DNA of 64,000 bases, from contig CM043944.1 of assembly GCA_014529385.2 (NCBI GenBank), positions 69,610,895 through 69,674,894 on the forward strand, given 5' to 3'. The translations under genes were made by a program, and so were the position numbers. This DNA is from Adiantum capillus-veneris. Its lineage: Eukaryota > Streptophyta > Polypodiopsida > Polypodiales > Pteridaceae. How positions within the stretch are numbered: position 1 is the stretch's first letter; the number at the start of each line of letters is the position of its first letter. Positions 34,065 to 46,628 of this stretch are shown here, piece after piece. Under the pieces are notes generated by a model. It was not told where the DNA came from, did no database searches, and saw only the letters and a list, made by a program, of their open reading frames with translations.

Positions 34065-34402
34065 GGGGGCCACTAAAAGATTTTTTAAGGCATAAAAAAC
34101 AGGGTTTTTGGTGAGATTTTTGGCGCCTATCTCCACTTGAAATTTGAGAAAGTAACCAGTAGAAAAAATGTATCCCACAAGCTGAATAACCACCTCAAAG
34201 TTTTGCATAATTTTTGAAGCTACCATTGGTGAGATATGAATTTTATGATGGACCCCAAAGTCTGTCTACTTTTTCTCACAAGTCACCCCTAGTCTTCTCT
34301 CACTTCTCTTCACACTTCTACACACACACACAAACACACACACACACACACACACACATACTCATTCCTCTCCATCCCTCACTCAAACCCGCAACTTTCA
34401 TG
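34065..34402 (+). mobile_element. Fragment of Tat-like LTR (element 4)
   Basis: Starts GGGGGCCACTAAAAG and is about 90% identical to 39568-39892, an internal part of the LTR at 38769-41392; both include a CA microsatellite. It therefore represents the middle of a 5' LTR whose ends are missing. Homology ends near CAACTTTCATGGCT, and pol sequence follows within 110 bp, so most of the element has been deleted. Confidence 0.85.
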
Positions 34403-34514
34403 GCTCCTAGCCCTTTGCCCTAGTTGGACTCCCTTTCCACAGTGCCTAGCCCGGCCTTGCCCTTTTCTACTCCGGCCTTGCCGTTGTTCTGACACAGTAC
34501 AAGAGCTACCCCCC

Positions 34515-36394
34515 AACTACCCTAGCTGCTTTGTTGACTTACAAGGAGAATCCCTTCTTGTTAAGGAAGAGGTGGTGAAACGGGTAGTTGAAGTAGTGCC
34601 ACAGATCAGCAGCGCACATGTGTTGTTCTTTGATGGCTCATACAGAAAGAGCCATGATGCAGCTTTAGGGGATCCAGAGGGGAAGCTAGTATGCAAGAGA
34701 GGGTTCAAATTGGATGCTCATAGTAATAATGAGGCTGAATATGCTACTTTGGAAGACGGATTTCACATTTGTTTGAAGCATGGGATTAGAAGGTTGAGCA
34801 TAAAAGGTGATACCTTGTTAGTTGTGAAGCAAGTGTTGGGTGTGTGGAAGAGCAAGAACACCTCATTGAAGGAAATGTGTTTCAGAATTAAAGGCCTGAT
34901 AAAAACATTCAAAGCATGGAGCATCAGACACATTGAATGTGCTCTAAATGGAGAGGCACATGAAGCATTCAAAGCATGATTGGGGAGCGATTTGTGTTAA
35001 GGACTAATTTACCTCTATATCATGGTCGGGAAAGTTTGGCTCAAGAAGAGGAATTTTTGCTAACGGGAATCATTCCAAAGGACATTAAGAAATCTAAGAA
35101 GTATGGTTTTGTGCATAGAGCATCCAAGTACAATTTGATTGGTGATGTCTTGTACTTGGAAGGGGCTGATCTTGTGTTGAGACGTGTACCTTGGCGGGAG
35201 GAGCTTTATAGATTGTTGGAAGAGAATCATGAAGGAGCATGTGGCGGACATTCTGCTCTAAAGATCACCTTGCATAAGATCTTGCAAAAGGGGTATGTAT
35301 GGCCTAGTTTGCACAAGGATGTTCACCATTGGTGTAGGTCTTGCAATAGGTGTCAAGCATTTGGGAAGAGAGTGTTGAAGCCAGAGCTACAAAAAACCAT
35401 TATGGCGTTTGATGTGTTTGAAAAATGGGGGATTGATGCAATAGGCCCGTTACCTATCACAAGCAGGGGGAAAAAGCTATTTTTTTATCGTAGAGGACTA
35501 TCTCTCTAGATGGGTAGAGGTTATAACAGTAAAACAAATCACTGCAAAGGATGTGGCAGAATTTGTGTACGATGAAATATGTTGCAAGTTTGGGGTGCCA
35601 CTAGAGCTACTTTCGCACAAGGGGCCAGGATTTAGAGCTAAACTATTATACTTTTTATGCGCAAAGATGAAGATTAGGCACCAACATACCACTCCTTATT
35701 ATCCACAATGTAATGGATTAAATGAAAGATTCAATGGTGAGTTGGTACAAATTCTTTCGAAAGTGACAGAGCACCAAGAAAAGTTTTGGGATTTTAAATT
35801 GCCTAGTGCATTATGGGCTTACCGTACTTCGGTAAAGACAGGTACATGGTTTAGTTTATTTCATTTGGTATATGAAAAGGAAGCACTATTTCCTGTGGAA
35901 GTAGAGCTGCCTACAGTCAAGATGTTAGAAAAGTTTCTTGGGTAGTCCAGTGATGTATTCAAAGAGAGGCTCTTACAATTACAAGAGGTTCAGCTGGATA
36001 GGATGAGCGCATTGGAACATTATGGGCAGATGCAAGATAAGGCTTTAGAAAAGATAAATGAAAAGGTCAAAAGTAAGGGTATCAAGAAACATGACTTGGT
36101 TTTGCGCTACAACAGTAAGCTGGACAAGACATTCCAAAAGAAGTTTCAAATTAAGTGGGAAGGCCCTTTCAAGGTAGTTGAGTGTTTTTCGAATGGTACA
36201 TATCAGCTGGCTATCCTGGATGGGATTCTACATAAGTCAAGGGTAAATGGATTGCATCTTAAATTATATCATGCTAGATTAATGATGGTGGAGCAAGATG
36301 AGTTTTCTGCAGAACAAGTAATCTATGTGAGGGATGAGGAGACCTGTGACATGGCGAGTCTCATATCTCTTTTTGTTGTTGTTGATCATGAATG
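34515..36394 (+). pseudogene. Archaeal-type RNase H and integrase remnant (element 4)
   Basis: Homologous to the C-terminal 600 residues of the polyprotein at 16006-21258. RNase H: FFDGSYRKS, SNNEAEYATL and KGDTLLVVKQ, but the last Asp is His (GEAHEAF); a stop follows at 34977. Integrase: HHCC module (HEGACGGH, CNRC), GIDAIGP, then a frameshift near 35480. The second catalytic Asp is replaced (LLSHKGPG instead of SDRGPG), while Glu is kept (LNERFNG). Another stop is at 35943. The C-terminal region KWEGPFKVVE...HKSRVNGLHLK ends at 36394. Clearly inactive. Gag, protease and RT are deleted between the LTR fragment and this point. Confidence 0.9.
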
Positions 36395-38768
36395 ATCCAG
36401 TAGGCTAGGGAATGGGCAAATTATGTGAGGCGTTTTTTGGAAGAAGTGATTGTGCATATGTGCATACACATGCATGGTGCATCAAATAAATAATTACCCA
36501 TTTTCTAGAGCCAGGTGGTTACGTGGGGCCCACACGTGTACACGTAGGACAACGTGTACGTAGTATATCGATTTTCATTTTCACCAGTATCAGTATGTTT
36601 TTTCTATAATAATGAGGAGTTGGTAGAGTGTAAAACTTCTCGAGGAAGCTATCAGCGGGCCGATGCCATGAGGTAAGCAGGTGCGACAGATGGCATCCAG
36701 TGGCGTCGAGAGGTCGAATGGGATCAAGACTTGCAGACACATGTGTAAGTTTCTCCTATGGGCAAAGCCTCTACTCAAATTTGTAATTGTATATGGCATA
36801 TTTCATCCATATTGTGTGAGCTATTTTCCCCATTGGTGTTGGCCCAAGCTCAATTGTACATAAACATAATAAATCTTCCTCTTTTGACCATAGTTTTTTG
36901 GGTGGGTGGGTGGGTGGGTGTGTGTGTGTGTGTGTGTCTGTGTTGAGTGGGCAAATGGATAGTCTCTCTCCTCTCACTCCATCGGTGTGTTCCCTGTCTC
37001 GGCCAGGTGGGCTGTGTAAGCCGAGTGATGCCCCATAGTGTGTGTGTGTATGTGTGTGTATCATCCCAAGAGTGTTTGTTGGGTGATTATAGAGGTGTTG
37101 TGTGTGTTTGCATCCCACTCACAACGTGTTTAGACAAGTGAATTTTTTGTAAGGATTGTTTGTGAACTTTGCATAGTGGTCCAACAGGTGATAGGTTTGC
37201 TATGGTGTATACACGTGGGTGAATTTGTACAAGCTTGGTGAATTGGTTTCCCGATATCTATGGAAGGGTTAAGATTTCTAGTTTTGGGAGTAAAGGGGAT
37301 TGTTTGTAATTTTTTCTTGGTGGTCTAGCCAGTGATAGGTTTGTTATGGTGTGCAAGTGTGGGTGAATTTGTACAAGCTTGGTGAATTGGTTTTCGAATA
37401 TCTATGGATAGGTTAATATTTCTAGTTTTGGGAGTGAAGGGGCCCCACAGAAGACATCCAATTTGTTTTCCTATTGGGCGGAACTCAAAGAAAGCAGTCA
37501 ATTGCATTATATGTCTTTTTTGTATGAGCAGACTGGCCAGCTCTCAGTAGGAGAAGGTCGTCCATCCAATAGCTCTATACATTCACCCACATCTGATGGC
37601 GATCGGCGCCAGGCTCTAACCCGTTTAATGAGCATCAATTGACAGCAAAATTCAAACAGAGCCAAAAGCCCATATTCAATCCTTTTTGGGTCCTGCAGGG
37701 CCCCCCTTCCCACGCGGTGTCATTCTAGTGTACCCAATCACCCCAAGCATTCAATCCCTCAAGGGGCGCCTTCCCAAGGGGTCATTCCACAAGGCCTCAA
37801 GTGGTGCCTGTTAAGCGGGAAGTCCCACAGCCAGCAAGCAAGGCCTCAAAAGTTATCAAGGCTCCATCAATTACAACATTAAACTTCAAGCTTGAAGAGC
37901 ATAAACGATTTTTCCATCAGAGCACATTCAAAGCCCTCAAAGAGATCCAAGTGGAAGGATAAGGCTAAACAAAGGCATTTCACCAAGAGTAGGTTCCTGT
38001 AAAAGCTAAGCAAGTCTCACATCAACATAAACCCCCTATTCCCATGACCTCAATTTTAAAGAGCTCCAAATCATTGGCCCCAAGGGGTGCACGAAAGTCT
38101 CAAGGCAAAGCAAGCATCCAAACAAGTTCAAAACTTTTTTGTGAAGAGGGGATTCACCCAAAAGGTGAAGAGGTACTTCACATTCTAGAGAAATTTTAAA
38201 GTACGTAATAAAATTAAAAAGTCTTGCAGCCAAGCACAATATCTTACAATGTATGATTTTATATTTATCATCAAGGATATGAGTATGTGCTCATGCACGA
38301 AGTTCCAGACACTTGCCTTGGAGAGTCTCCAAGTGCAAAGACCGCTCCAAGGCCCCATGGGAAATTTTCAAAATTCATTTCGAGGGGAGGGAAAATCGGC
38401 AATAGCATCATTATTATCTGCATTAGCAGTTCTTTTACATTACTATTTTTGCATTGCACTCGTTTTTTCAATAAAGCCTGATTGCACAACAAAAGGAGAA
38501 GAGAAGCACTCAAGGGGAGGATACGAAGACAAAGACCATGAAGCAATCGAAGACAAAGCATTGAAGAAGACAAAGGTGCTCTTGGATTAGAGCGTTGTCT
38601 TTTGCTCTTGGATTGGAGTGTGGCTCCAGCATTGGAGTGTTATGTTGACTGTGCTCTTGGATTGGAGTGTTGTCTTTATTCATCAATTAAGTTGTAGCCC
38701 AGAGTTCAAGGGGAGGATTCATCTTGTATTGACATCCTTAGTGGATACGTATGTGTCATCCTTAGTAG
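36395..38768 (+). other. Long noncoding 3' region of element 4
   Basis: About 2.4 kb between integrase and LTR, as is common in Tat-like elements. Contains a G-box-like CACGTG cluster near 36520-36560, a (GGGT)n(GT)n tract at 36900-36937, and a 144-bp tandem duplication at 37155-37442. A 26-bp phrase (TGCTCTTGGATTRGAGTGTTG) is repeated about three times at 38576-38672. An open frame at 38249-38590 has no recognisable features. A purine tract AAGGGGAGGATT near 38709 may be the polypurine tract. Confidence 0.55.
37155..37442. repeat. 144-bp tandem duplication
   Basis: GATTGTTTGTRA starts two copies; GGTGAATTTGTACAAGCTTGG recurs 144 bp apart. Copies differ at roughly one base in ten. Confidence 0.85.
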
Positions 38769-40621
38769 TGATAGCCGTTTTTTGGCTATCCAATTTCCAT
38801 AGTGAGATACCTCACCTTACCAAAATCACCCAAACACTTTGGCTATCCCTACCTTTTCATTGTACATAGGCGTGTGTGAGTTAGGGAACTTTTTCCATAT
38901 CTCCTTCAAAACCCTCAATTAGCTAGTCGTGGGGCTAGTTGAGCCAAATAAATAAATAAATAAAAGTATATTATGGCCTTTTGTGTGTTAATATTTTTAT
39001 TGTATATAGAACCTAAATATAGAGATTTTTATTATAATTATCATGGTATTTTATTTAAATATTTATACTTAGGTGTGTGTTTTATTAGACATAGATATGC
39101 CTTCTTTTATCCTCTTGCACCATAAGTATATTTTTGTTGCCAATGTGTACATTCTCTAATCTCATAAATATTTTTTTCTTTTATACAAATCACCCCCACA
39201 TTTTTATCCTCAGCCTTCTGAAAACAAAAAACCGTCTTTACTCCCTTAGTCACTTTTATTATATGATTTTCATCTACTTGCATACTTTTTCCTCTTTCAC
39301 CCAAAATAGTGCAAAAGAGGGACCATATCATATGATTCCAATACCTTTTTCATATCCATAAGCCTTTCATATTTTTATTTTTTATTTTTATTATATACTT
39401 ATTATTCTAACAGCAAGTGCTCATTGAGCTAAAATCCATGAATAGTCCATACACTAGTTCCACCATGTATATATTTCTTTATTCACCAATGATCCTCCAC
39501 TATGCATGTGTAAAGATAACTTGGATGCTTTGTAGGGGCTCACTCTGGGATGCGTTGTGAAAATTCAACAAAGGAGGGGGCCACTAAAAGACTTTTTAAG
39601 GCATAAAAAACAGGGTTTTTGGTGAGATTTTTGGCGCCTATCTCCGCTTGAAATTTGAAAAAGTAACCAGCAGACAAAATGTATCCCACAAGCTGAATAA
39701 TCACCTCAAATTTTTGCATAATTTTTGAAGTTACCATCGGTGAGATATGAATTTTATGGTAGACCCCAAAGTCTGTCTACTTTTTCTCACAAGTCACCCC
39801 TAGTCTTCTCTCACTTCTCTTCACACTTCTACACACACACACACACACACTCATTCCTCTCCATCTCTCACTCAAACCTGCAACTTTCATGGCTTTTTTC
39901 ATCTTCTTCACCATTCCCATCTCTCCCTTACTCCATAGCTCAAAAATTATAAGCTCTACACACATATAGCTCAATTTCTCATCTAGAATCAAACTCATAT
40001 TACCATAACGTCTTCATTCCTTCACAAAAAGAGAAAAAATTAGCAAATAACCAAGCTCAAGCTCTACAAAAGGAGGATTTTAATCATGAAAAATTCAACT
40101 TTTCCATGGTCACAAGAACTACACCCACAGAGTTCTACGGCCGCTTCATTCACTGGAGGAGATAGGTGGAAAATTCCCTTTCCATCTTGTGGTTTCCATC
40201 AAATTGTGTATATTATAATCCTTCTATTACTTTTTATCATTGTATAAATCATACAATGCACCTTGAATACATATGCCATGTAGTTTTACCCCATTCTACT
40301 AACTACAAACTACTAACCCTTCTTGTAAATTATCTACTAGAGGAGGCAACCTCACACAAAAATCACTCACCTCTTTAGAATCTTCTCTATTTCACCTCAA
40401 TAATTCTCTCCTTTTAAGCTCACGTCCATGTGACTCAAGAGACAAGAGCGCCTCACTCCCATAAGAATATATAAAAAATTTCATAAATATGGTTTTCTAT
40501 GTAAATGTTGATTAGGAGATAATTCTAATAAGGGCTCTCCTCACCTATAAATAGAGACCTTTTTTCTTTGTAAATTGGCATGATCTCTACACTATTGCTC
40601 ACTACTTTAAGCGTACCATTC

Positions 40622-40661
<40 letters not shown>

Positions 40662-41392
40662 CTCTATATACCATTACTTGTGGTGTATATGAAAGCTTCT
40701 TGAGCTAGTTGTAGCATTGCAAGGGAGTGAGTGATTCATAACTTCCAATCAAAGTTTTACCTACTCTTGCACATCAATTGAATCAATAGGTTGGGTGTAA
40801 CCACGGTTCAAAACTCTCTTGAGTCTCTCCAATTCATGCTTATAAACCTCATCACGTTTGGTTTAAGGTGATGCGTTTTCATTTTGAGATTCTTTTGTAG
40901 TATTTTCTTGTTTGTGACTCAAGAGCTTTTGTGTTTGTTTTTGTTTCTTGGGAAAACATTATAAGAGGGTTTTATGGTGAGAGGGTTCCCATAACCTTAA
41001 GATAATGTGTAGATTGCAACATCATCAAACTTAATTGCGTCTCTTGACTCTCCTCCAAGCTGTTTATACACTCGCGTCAATCATTTAAATGAAATCTTGA
41101 TCCTTGTACAAATCTGTGTGTGTGTGTGTGTGTGTGTGTGTTTGGTGTGTGTATTTTTAGCATTGATATTAGTGATAGTATACCCTTCCTTCTCACTTGT
41201 ATTGCTCACGGATTCTCCTCTGCTGCATCCTAGTTCACTCTATAAATAGGTGGTGCCCCTTCACTTGTTATTGGCTGTGGGTTTGTTGTTGTTTTGTTTG
41301 TTTGTGGTAGCCCCATCCCTAATTGAGCAGCACCGGAGCCTTGAGGGGTGTTTAGAGGTCTCCTCTCTTGTTGCCCACCTCAGACCGCCTCA
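38769..41392 (+). mobile_element. 2.6-kb LTR, Tat-like family (element 4 3' LTR)
   Basis: TGATAGCCG at the start and CCGCCTCA at the end, matching the LTR at 4664-7391 at both boundaries. The region 39568-39892 matches the LTR fragment at 34065. TATA box at 40556; GA repeat at about 40626-40658; GT repeat at about 41117-41141. The 5-bp flanks (AGTAG / CTAGA) do not form a target-site duplication, which fits a 3' LTR of a rearranged element rather than an undisturbed solo LTR. Confidence 0.85.
40556..40563 (+). promoter_or_regulatory. TATA box of the 38.8-41.4 kb LTR
   Basis: TATAAATA preceded by CTCCTCACC and followed by GAGACC; position equivalent to the TATA at 6385 in the related LTR. Confidence 0.65.
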
Positions 41393-42486
41393 CTAGATAA
41401 AGAACCTTCATTGTATCTTCCTAGTCCAAACCTTGAGGGGAGGATTGTAAGGTGTGAGCTTTGTCCTAGAGTCACTAGAGTGTGAGTCAAGGAGAGGAAC
41501 TCTTTCTTATAATAAGCTTGTGATGGCTTAGCAAATACTCAAGATCGTGTTTATGAGTCCAAGTTAATTGATCTCGAAACCGAATTTGCTTGATAATCTA
41601 GCCAACACACACTCACTTCTATGCATGATGTTTAACTTTCATCCACCCTAGCTAGCACGATCCCGTTCCCATCAATAAAATCATCATCATCATATAATAA
41701 AACTAAGAAATTCAAATATAAAAACTTTAAATTATAGTAAATCTATCTCTAAAATTTTATCAGATGTAGGTTTCTTCAATTTCAATGTTTTGTGGGATTC
41801 TCCAAGATCCCTTGATGGCAACCTCCAAATTTCGTAACAACCTTCAAATTTTTAAGGAAAATCTCCAAATTTATAGGCAAATTTTAGGAAAATCATGTAA
41901 AGACCTTCAAATATAATTTTAATTCCCATATGTAGGTTTTCCAAATTATTGAAAAAGAGCACTATGTATCCGAGTGCTCGAAAAATGGCTAGGTTTAGTG
42001 TAATCCCACCTACAAATTTTAAATTCTAGATTTGAAGGTGAGAAAACCCATGAAGTTTATAGAAATTTAGTGTAAAAACACTCAAATATACTAAATCTTG
42101 AGATTAAAGTTCTCATATGTAGGTTTTCTAAGTTTTTGGGAAAGAGCACTATATATCCAAGTGCTCTAAAAAACCTAGGTTTGGTGTAATCCCACCTACA
42201 AATTTTGAGATTTACCTCTAAATTCTAATTTGAAGGTGAGAATGCCTACAAAGTTCAAAGGGATAAAACTTGGTTTAGGGTAATCCCACGTACAAATTTT
42301 TATAATTTGTATTTGAAAACACCTACAAAGTGTAGAGAAATTTAGCACAAAAACCTTTAAACATAGTCAACAGTTTCCTCCGACTTTTGTCGTTATTATC
42401 AATTTGCAATTGCTCGATATCCATCCTAGATTTTCTCCGTGTCTTGGATTTGTCAGCTTGGGCTTACTTGCCTTTGTTCATCATTG
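41393..42486. repeat. Spacer with a 187-bp tandem repeat family
   Basis: CATATGTAGGTTTT at 41927 and 42114 marks units of about 187 bp that share AAAGAGCACTATRTATCC, AGGTTTRGTGTAATCCCACC and ACAAATTTT. A shorter third copy runs to about 42360. A diverged piece of the same family lies at 52518-52600, before the PPR gene. 41393-41900 holds no gene. Confidence 0.8.
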
Positions 42487-42500
42487 CCTATATGACCAAT

Positions 42501-42592
<92 letters not shown>

Positions 42593-42618
42593 AGAGACTA
42601 TAGGCAGTTGTGATCTTG

Positions 42619-42700
<82 letters not shown>
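42487..42700. repeat. Two successive (CT)n(CA)n compound microsatellites
   Basis: CT tract then CA tract at about 42499-42590, a 30-bp spacer, then CT then CA again at about 42621-42700. The reported frames (SLSLSLTHTHTH) are translations of the repeats. Confidence 0.95.
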
Positions 42701-42705
<5 letters not shown>

Positions 42706-44371
42706 GTCACATTCATATGTGGCTTACTATTCTGAGAATGGATACTTGCTGATATTGAACACTACATGGATGGTAGGTATAATTTAAAAAGGTTTAAAGT
42801 AGGACATAGATAACAAGTAATAGATTTGTTGACACCTGTAATACGTATCCAAGGCTAATGAATATGTTGTCTTGTTTATATGGATGTAGGTGAGGACTCT
42901 ATCTTTACTTAGGATCTTTTTTTACTAAGTTGTTGTCCTTCACTATTGAACTCGGCCTCTTTCACTTCAGAATAAGTTTTTCTTGAATATCTTATGTACA
43001 AAACGCTAAAATGATACCTTATTCTCACTATGATGTACAAAAATGAATCAAAGACTGAACGATTTTTGTGCTAACCTTTGTCCTTTGTGTAAATAAGGTT
43101 GTCTTTTGAGCTATTATGTTCTTTTGTGTATAAGTATAAGTTTAAAAACAGCAACACACACGTCGAAAACACAAAGTTCTTCCAGAAAACTGGGAAACCA
43201 GGACGTTGGCTTTGGATATTTTTGTCTATAGGCTTTGATGGACCCACTGTTTATAATCCTTCTTCGGTTGATAGGTGGTAGGTGGTCTTTCCTTGTCTAT
43301 AGATCCAATTCCTGCTCATAGCTATTGTAGTCTTTGGCTCTACTGGTTTTAGGTTGCATGTTAATCCAAAACTACTTACTCTTATGTAATTATTTTGATT
43401 CTTATGATTTCAAGAAACTACTCTTGGATGGACGGTTTGTTTAAGGAATATCCATAGAAACTGCTTAAAGCATGGAAAAAAACTTCTACGACTGACTTTG
43501 AATGGCATCCATATTATTCTCTTATGGTAACAAAGCCTTAAAAAGTCTAACGAGTATAATCCTCTCTATTAACATTGTCACATATCGCTCCGATGAGACT
43601 CATGGATTTTATGATATGATACATCTCTCTCGCTTCAGACTTGACTATTCTATTCTCATCAACTTGATGAGGCAGTAGGCCCATACTCAATGGGCATACC
43701 ACCAACTCATTGCGTATGGTGCCTGGGTTAGGGCGGGTACACACACACACACACACATTTAAACATGAGACAATGGAACTTCTCTATTTTGAACTATGGG
43801 GATCCAAACAGTACAATACCTTTGCTGGTCCCCTTGACCAACTATAGCAATACCATGAGTGCTAAGAAAATAACAGTGATTGTCACACCACTTGACAAAC
43901 CATAAATCTCTAATTGTAGTATGTCTTAAAATGAGTCTCAAATATTGTTGTTAGGATTTTTGGTTTAGCCTTGAGCTGGCTATGAATTGCTACTTCACCT
44001 AGACAACATACCTGCAGAAGAATCTAGTCAATTGTATATATGCTCAAGTTCGATCCTTGGACGTCTAAGGTGAACCTGCACATTTAGAAAAGCCATACCA
44101 TTTCTCAGTCTGAGTTATCATTAGTTAGACCTTATGAAACATGGGTAACAAGACATTCACTCAAACTTGACACCCTTATAATGTTACGGATGATGATATT
44201 CATCCTTATTCCCTCATCAATTTTTGCACCAATCAATGAGTACACACATATGTTACAAGAGCTTAGTACAACCTAAGGATCTTGCATAGCATGCTTTCTT
44301 TCCCCCATAACCCATACAAACACCCATGTACTCACTCACATAGCAGCATTAATCACCGTAGGTGCATCATT

Positions 44372-44375
<4 letters not shown>
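42701..44375. other. No gene recognised
   Basis: AT-rich DNA with small overlapping open frames on both strands, the best being on the minus strand at 43547-43756 and 43759-43941. None shows a known domain. Probably old transposon remains. Confidence 0.4.

Positions 44376-44458
<83 letters not shown>
44376..44458. repeat. (CT)n microsatellite
   Basis: About 41 CT units followed by CCCCCC. Confidence 0.97.
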
Positions 44459-44460
<2 letters not shown>

Positions 44461-45039
44461 CCCCAATCTCTCTTTGAGCTAGTGAACACCTTCTATTTTT
44501 GAGCTGCATTAACTGGACTACCATACACTGAACGATTCTAGTGAACATTCTTTTCTCTCTCTTAAGCATAGTCTCTTTCTCTCTCACTCAGGTATCATCT
44601 GATGCGCCCTTCTTTGTAATGCATTCATGAGGTTTACCTGAGTGTACCTCAAAAGACCTTGCTTGTGGTATGTCTAAGAGCTCTTGGCTTGCCTTTACAG
44701 CCTGGTAGTGCCGCCCCTCATATTGGCGTGGAATACACTTGTAGCTTCTATGCAGATGTAGATCAGACCGCTTTCTTTCCCCCATACACATATACACGCT
44801 ATGCTTCACACGCAGGATTATCAACCACCCATCGACACACTGTCAAGAAGTTTGTGGTCTTGCCAGGAAAGCATCGGGCTTTTGGTTGTGAGAGTTTGTG
44901 AGAGACCAAAAACTATATTAAGGAGCTATACCACAGATGCCATGAAGTCTAGGGTTTGGAAGAAAGTGCAATCAAAGAAGCCCCACTCTTTCTCTCTTCC
45001 ACTCGCACTTACAAAGAAAGAACACAAAAGTGAATACCA

Positions 45040-45189
45040 AAACAACACAAAGATGAAAACATCAAGGCTATGGTTGTATTGTATCAAGTGTAATATGAAA
45101 GGGTTAATAGATGAGTTAATGGCATTCAATATTTGCCTACCAAACAGGATACATATTATTCTTTGAAATTGTAATTTTGTGCTTAACAT
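45040..45189 (-). pseudogene. Isolated copy of the Tat-like leader ORF (family A)
   Basis: The first 50 codons of a minus-strand frame read STKLQFQRIICILFG, INSSINPFILHLI and DVFIFVLF. This matches the leader ORF at 7467-7679 at more than half of positions, including the terminal motif. Here the frame continues past FVLF instead of stopping, so the tail has mutated or been joined to other DNA. No gag follows downstream on the minus strand (44926 and below), so it is a stray fragment of a third Tat-like element. Confidence 0.65.
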
Positions 45190-46628
45190 AATATATATGT
45201 TTTGTCTAGTGATTGGGATATGTTACTTTCATGGAAAGTGCAAAGCGGTACTCTTTCGGGTACATCTTTGTTGTGATAACTCGTTTAGCATGCTCATTTG
45301 CTTCCTACATGGAGTCTACATACTATGATTGAATAGAAACCGGTAACACAAGATGGTTGCAAATGGACAACAATGTGGAAAATCAAGATGTTACTCTTGG
45401 TTTCATTGAACCTCCTACTTAACCATGTTCCGGTTAAGTAAACAGCTGGATCTATGAAGGATGCCACTATGGAAAACATTAGTGTATCATCACTCTTGTT
45501 TTTTAGGACGAAAACGCTGCTCCAAGAGGGAAGTAATGTCGGGCCAAGGGCCACCCTGGAGATCAAGGACCGGGCCAAGGGCCCGACTGCTAATGGAGAC
45601 AGGTACTCTGCAATCGTCACACTAATGCAAGTCTCAACTGCCAAAAGTACATGGAACCTATAACCAGTGATTACTTGTAAACCGTATGTAGTAGACTCAC
45701 GCTCAGAATATTTGTCAAAAAAACAATGCATACCATAAGTCTACCTATAGCCACTGCAAGCATACACAAATATTACGCTTTGCGAGAGTGGATACAAGAA
45801 CACCAATCTGTGTCCAAAAACAATCATATGCCCATCAATGTGGGAGTAAAGTTGACGATAACAAGAGGAATCACTATCTCAATCCAATGACCACAAATGC
45901 AACAAAAAAATGTAGGGCAAACAAGCCAAAACTATAACGAGAAATCTAGGGGAAATCGAATAGAGTCTCCCCTGCAAAATGAGCAAAATCTCAGCCATAG
46001 AGCGCATCAAAGATTCCAAACTAGCTCCACTATGTCACATACAATGGAAATCCTCATCAACGGAGTGACAATGCATAAACAAGCACCAAAATAGGTGCAA
46101 ACCAAAAAACTGATCCATACGGAAACAATGCTCTCAAGAGAGCTCTCTGGCACTCAAAAGTGCTCACCAAAATGCACGGACAATGGGCATCAACCATGTG
46201 CCATAACCATATGCAAATCCATCCGCAAAGATCATAAACCGAAGCACAAAATCACTGCCAAAGTGTCCTAACCAAAGTAGGTCCACCTATGTGCTCGAAA
46301 AACCACGTCTCTCAAGGGACCGCTTCGATGGTGCATAAATGCCTCCGTGATTCTTTATCCAAATCTATCAATAAACCTCAAACCTCAAGCTCTACAGAAG
46401 ATGAAATGGCATTTTCAACCTTAGAATTTATGCACCTAACTTTGAGCACCTTTCGTACTTCCAAAAGTGCATCAAACTCACACATTGCGCGAGAACAGAA
46501 AGCTTAAAATTTTTGTTTATAGTCAGTCTGAGCTAAAAATCAGCAAACAATGAGAATTTGCAAAAAGTTTCTTCTGCAAAGTTGTAGAGCGCATCAAAAT
46601 AGAGGGGCTTGAGGGGCTGAATTTTCAC
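45190..46628. other. No gene recognised
   Basis: Frames at 45294-45731 (minus), 45897-46094 and 46289-46507 lack recognisable domains. Around 45500-45545, AGGACGAAAACGCTGCTCCAAGAGGGAAG followed by TAATGTCGGG resembles the polypurine end of a gypsy element running into an LTR, but no LTR copy supports it. Confidence 0.35.

Noticed and set aside
38769-41392. Undisturbed solo LTR with target-site duplication
   Set aside because: The 5-bp flanks AGTAG and CTAGA do not match, so it is more likely the 3' LTR of the rearranged element 4.
42387-42752. 121-codon ORF with SLSLS and THTHTH runs
   Set aside because: Microsatellite translation.
45470-45600. Possible chromovirus 3' end (AGGACGAA... purine run, then TGTCGGGCCAAGGG)
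   Set aside because: The purine tract is short, no chromodomain or integrase frame precedes it, and no LTR copy exists in the window.
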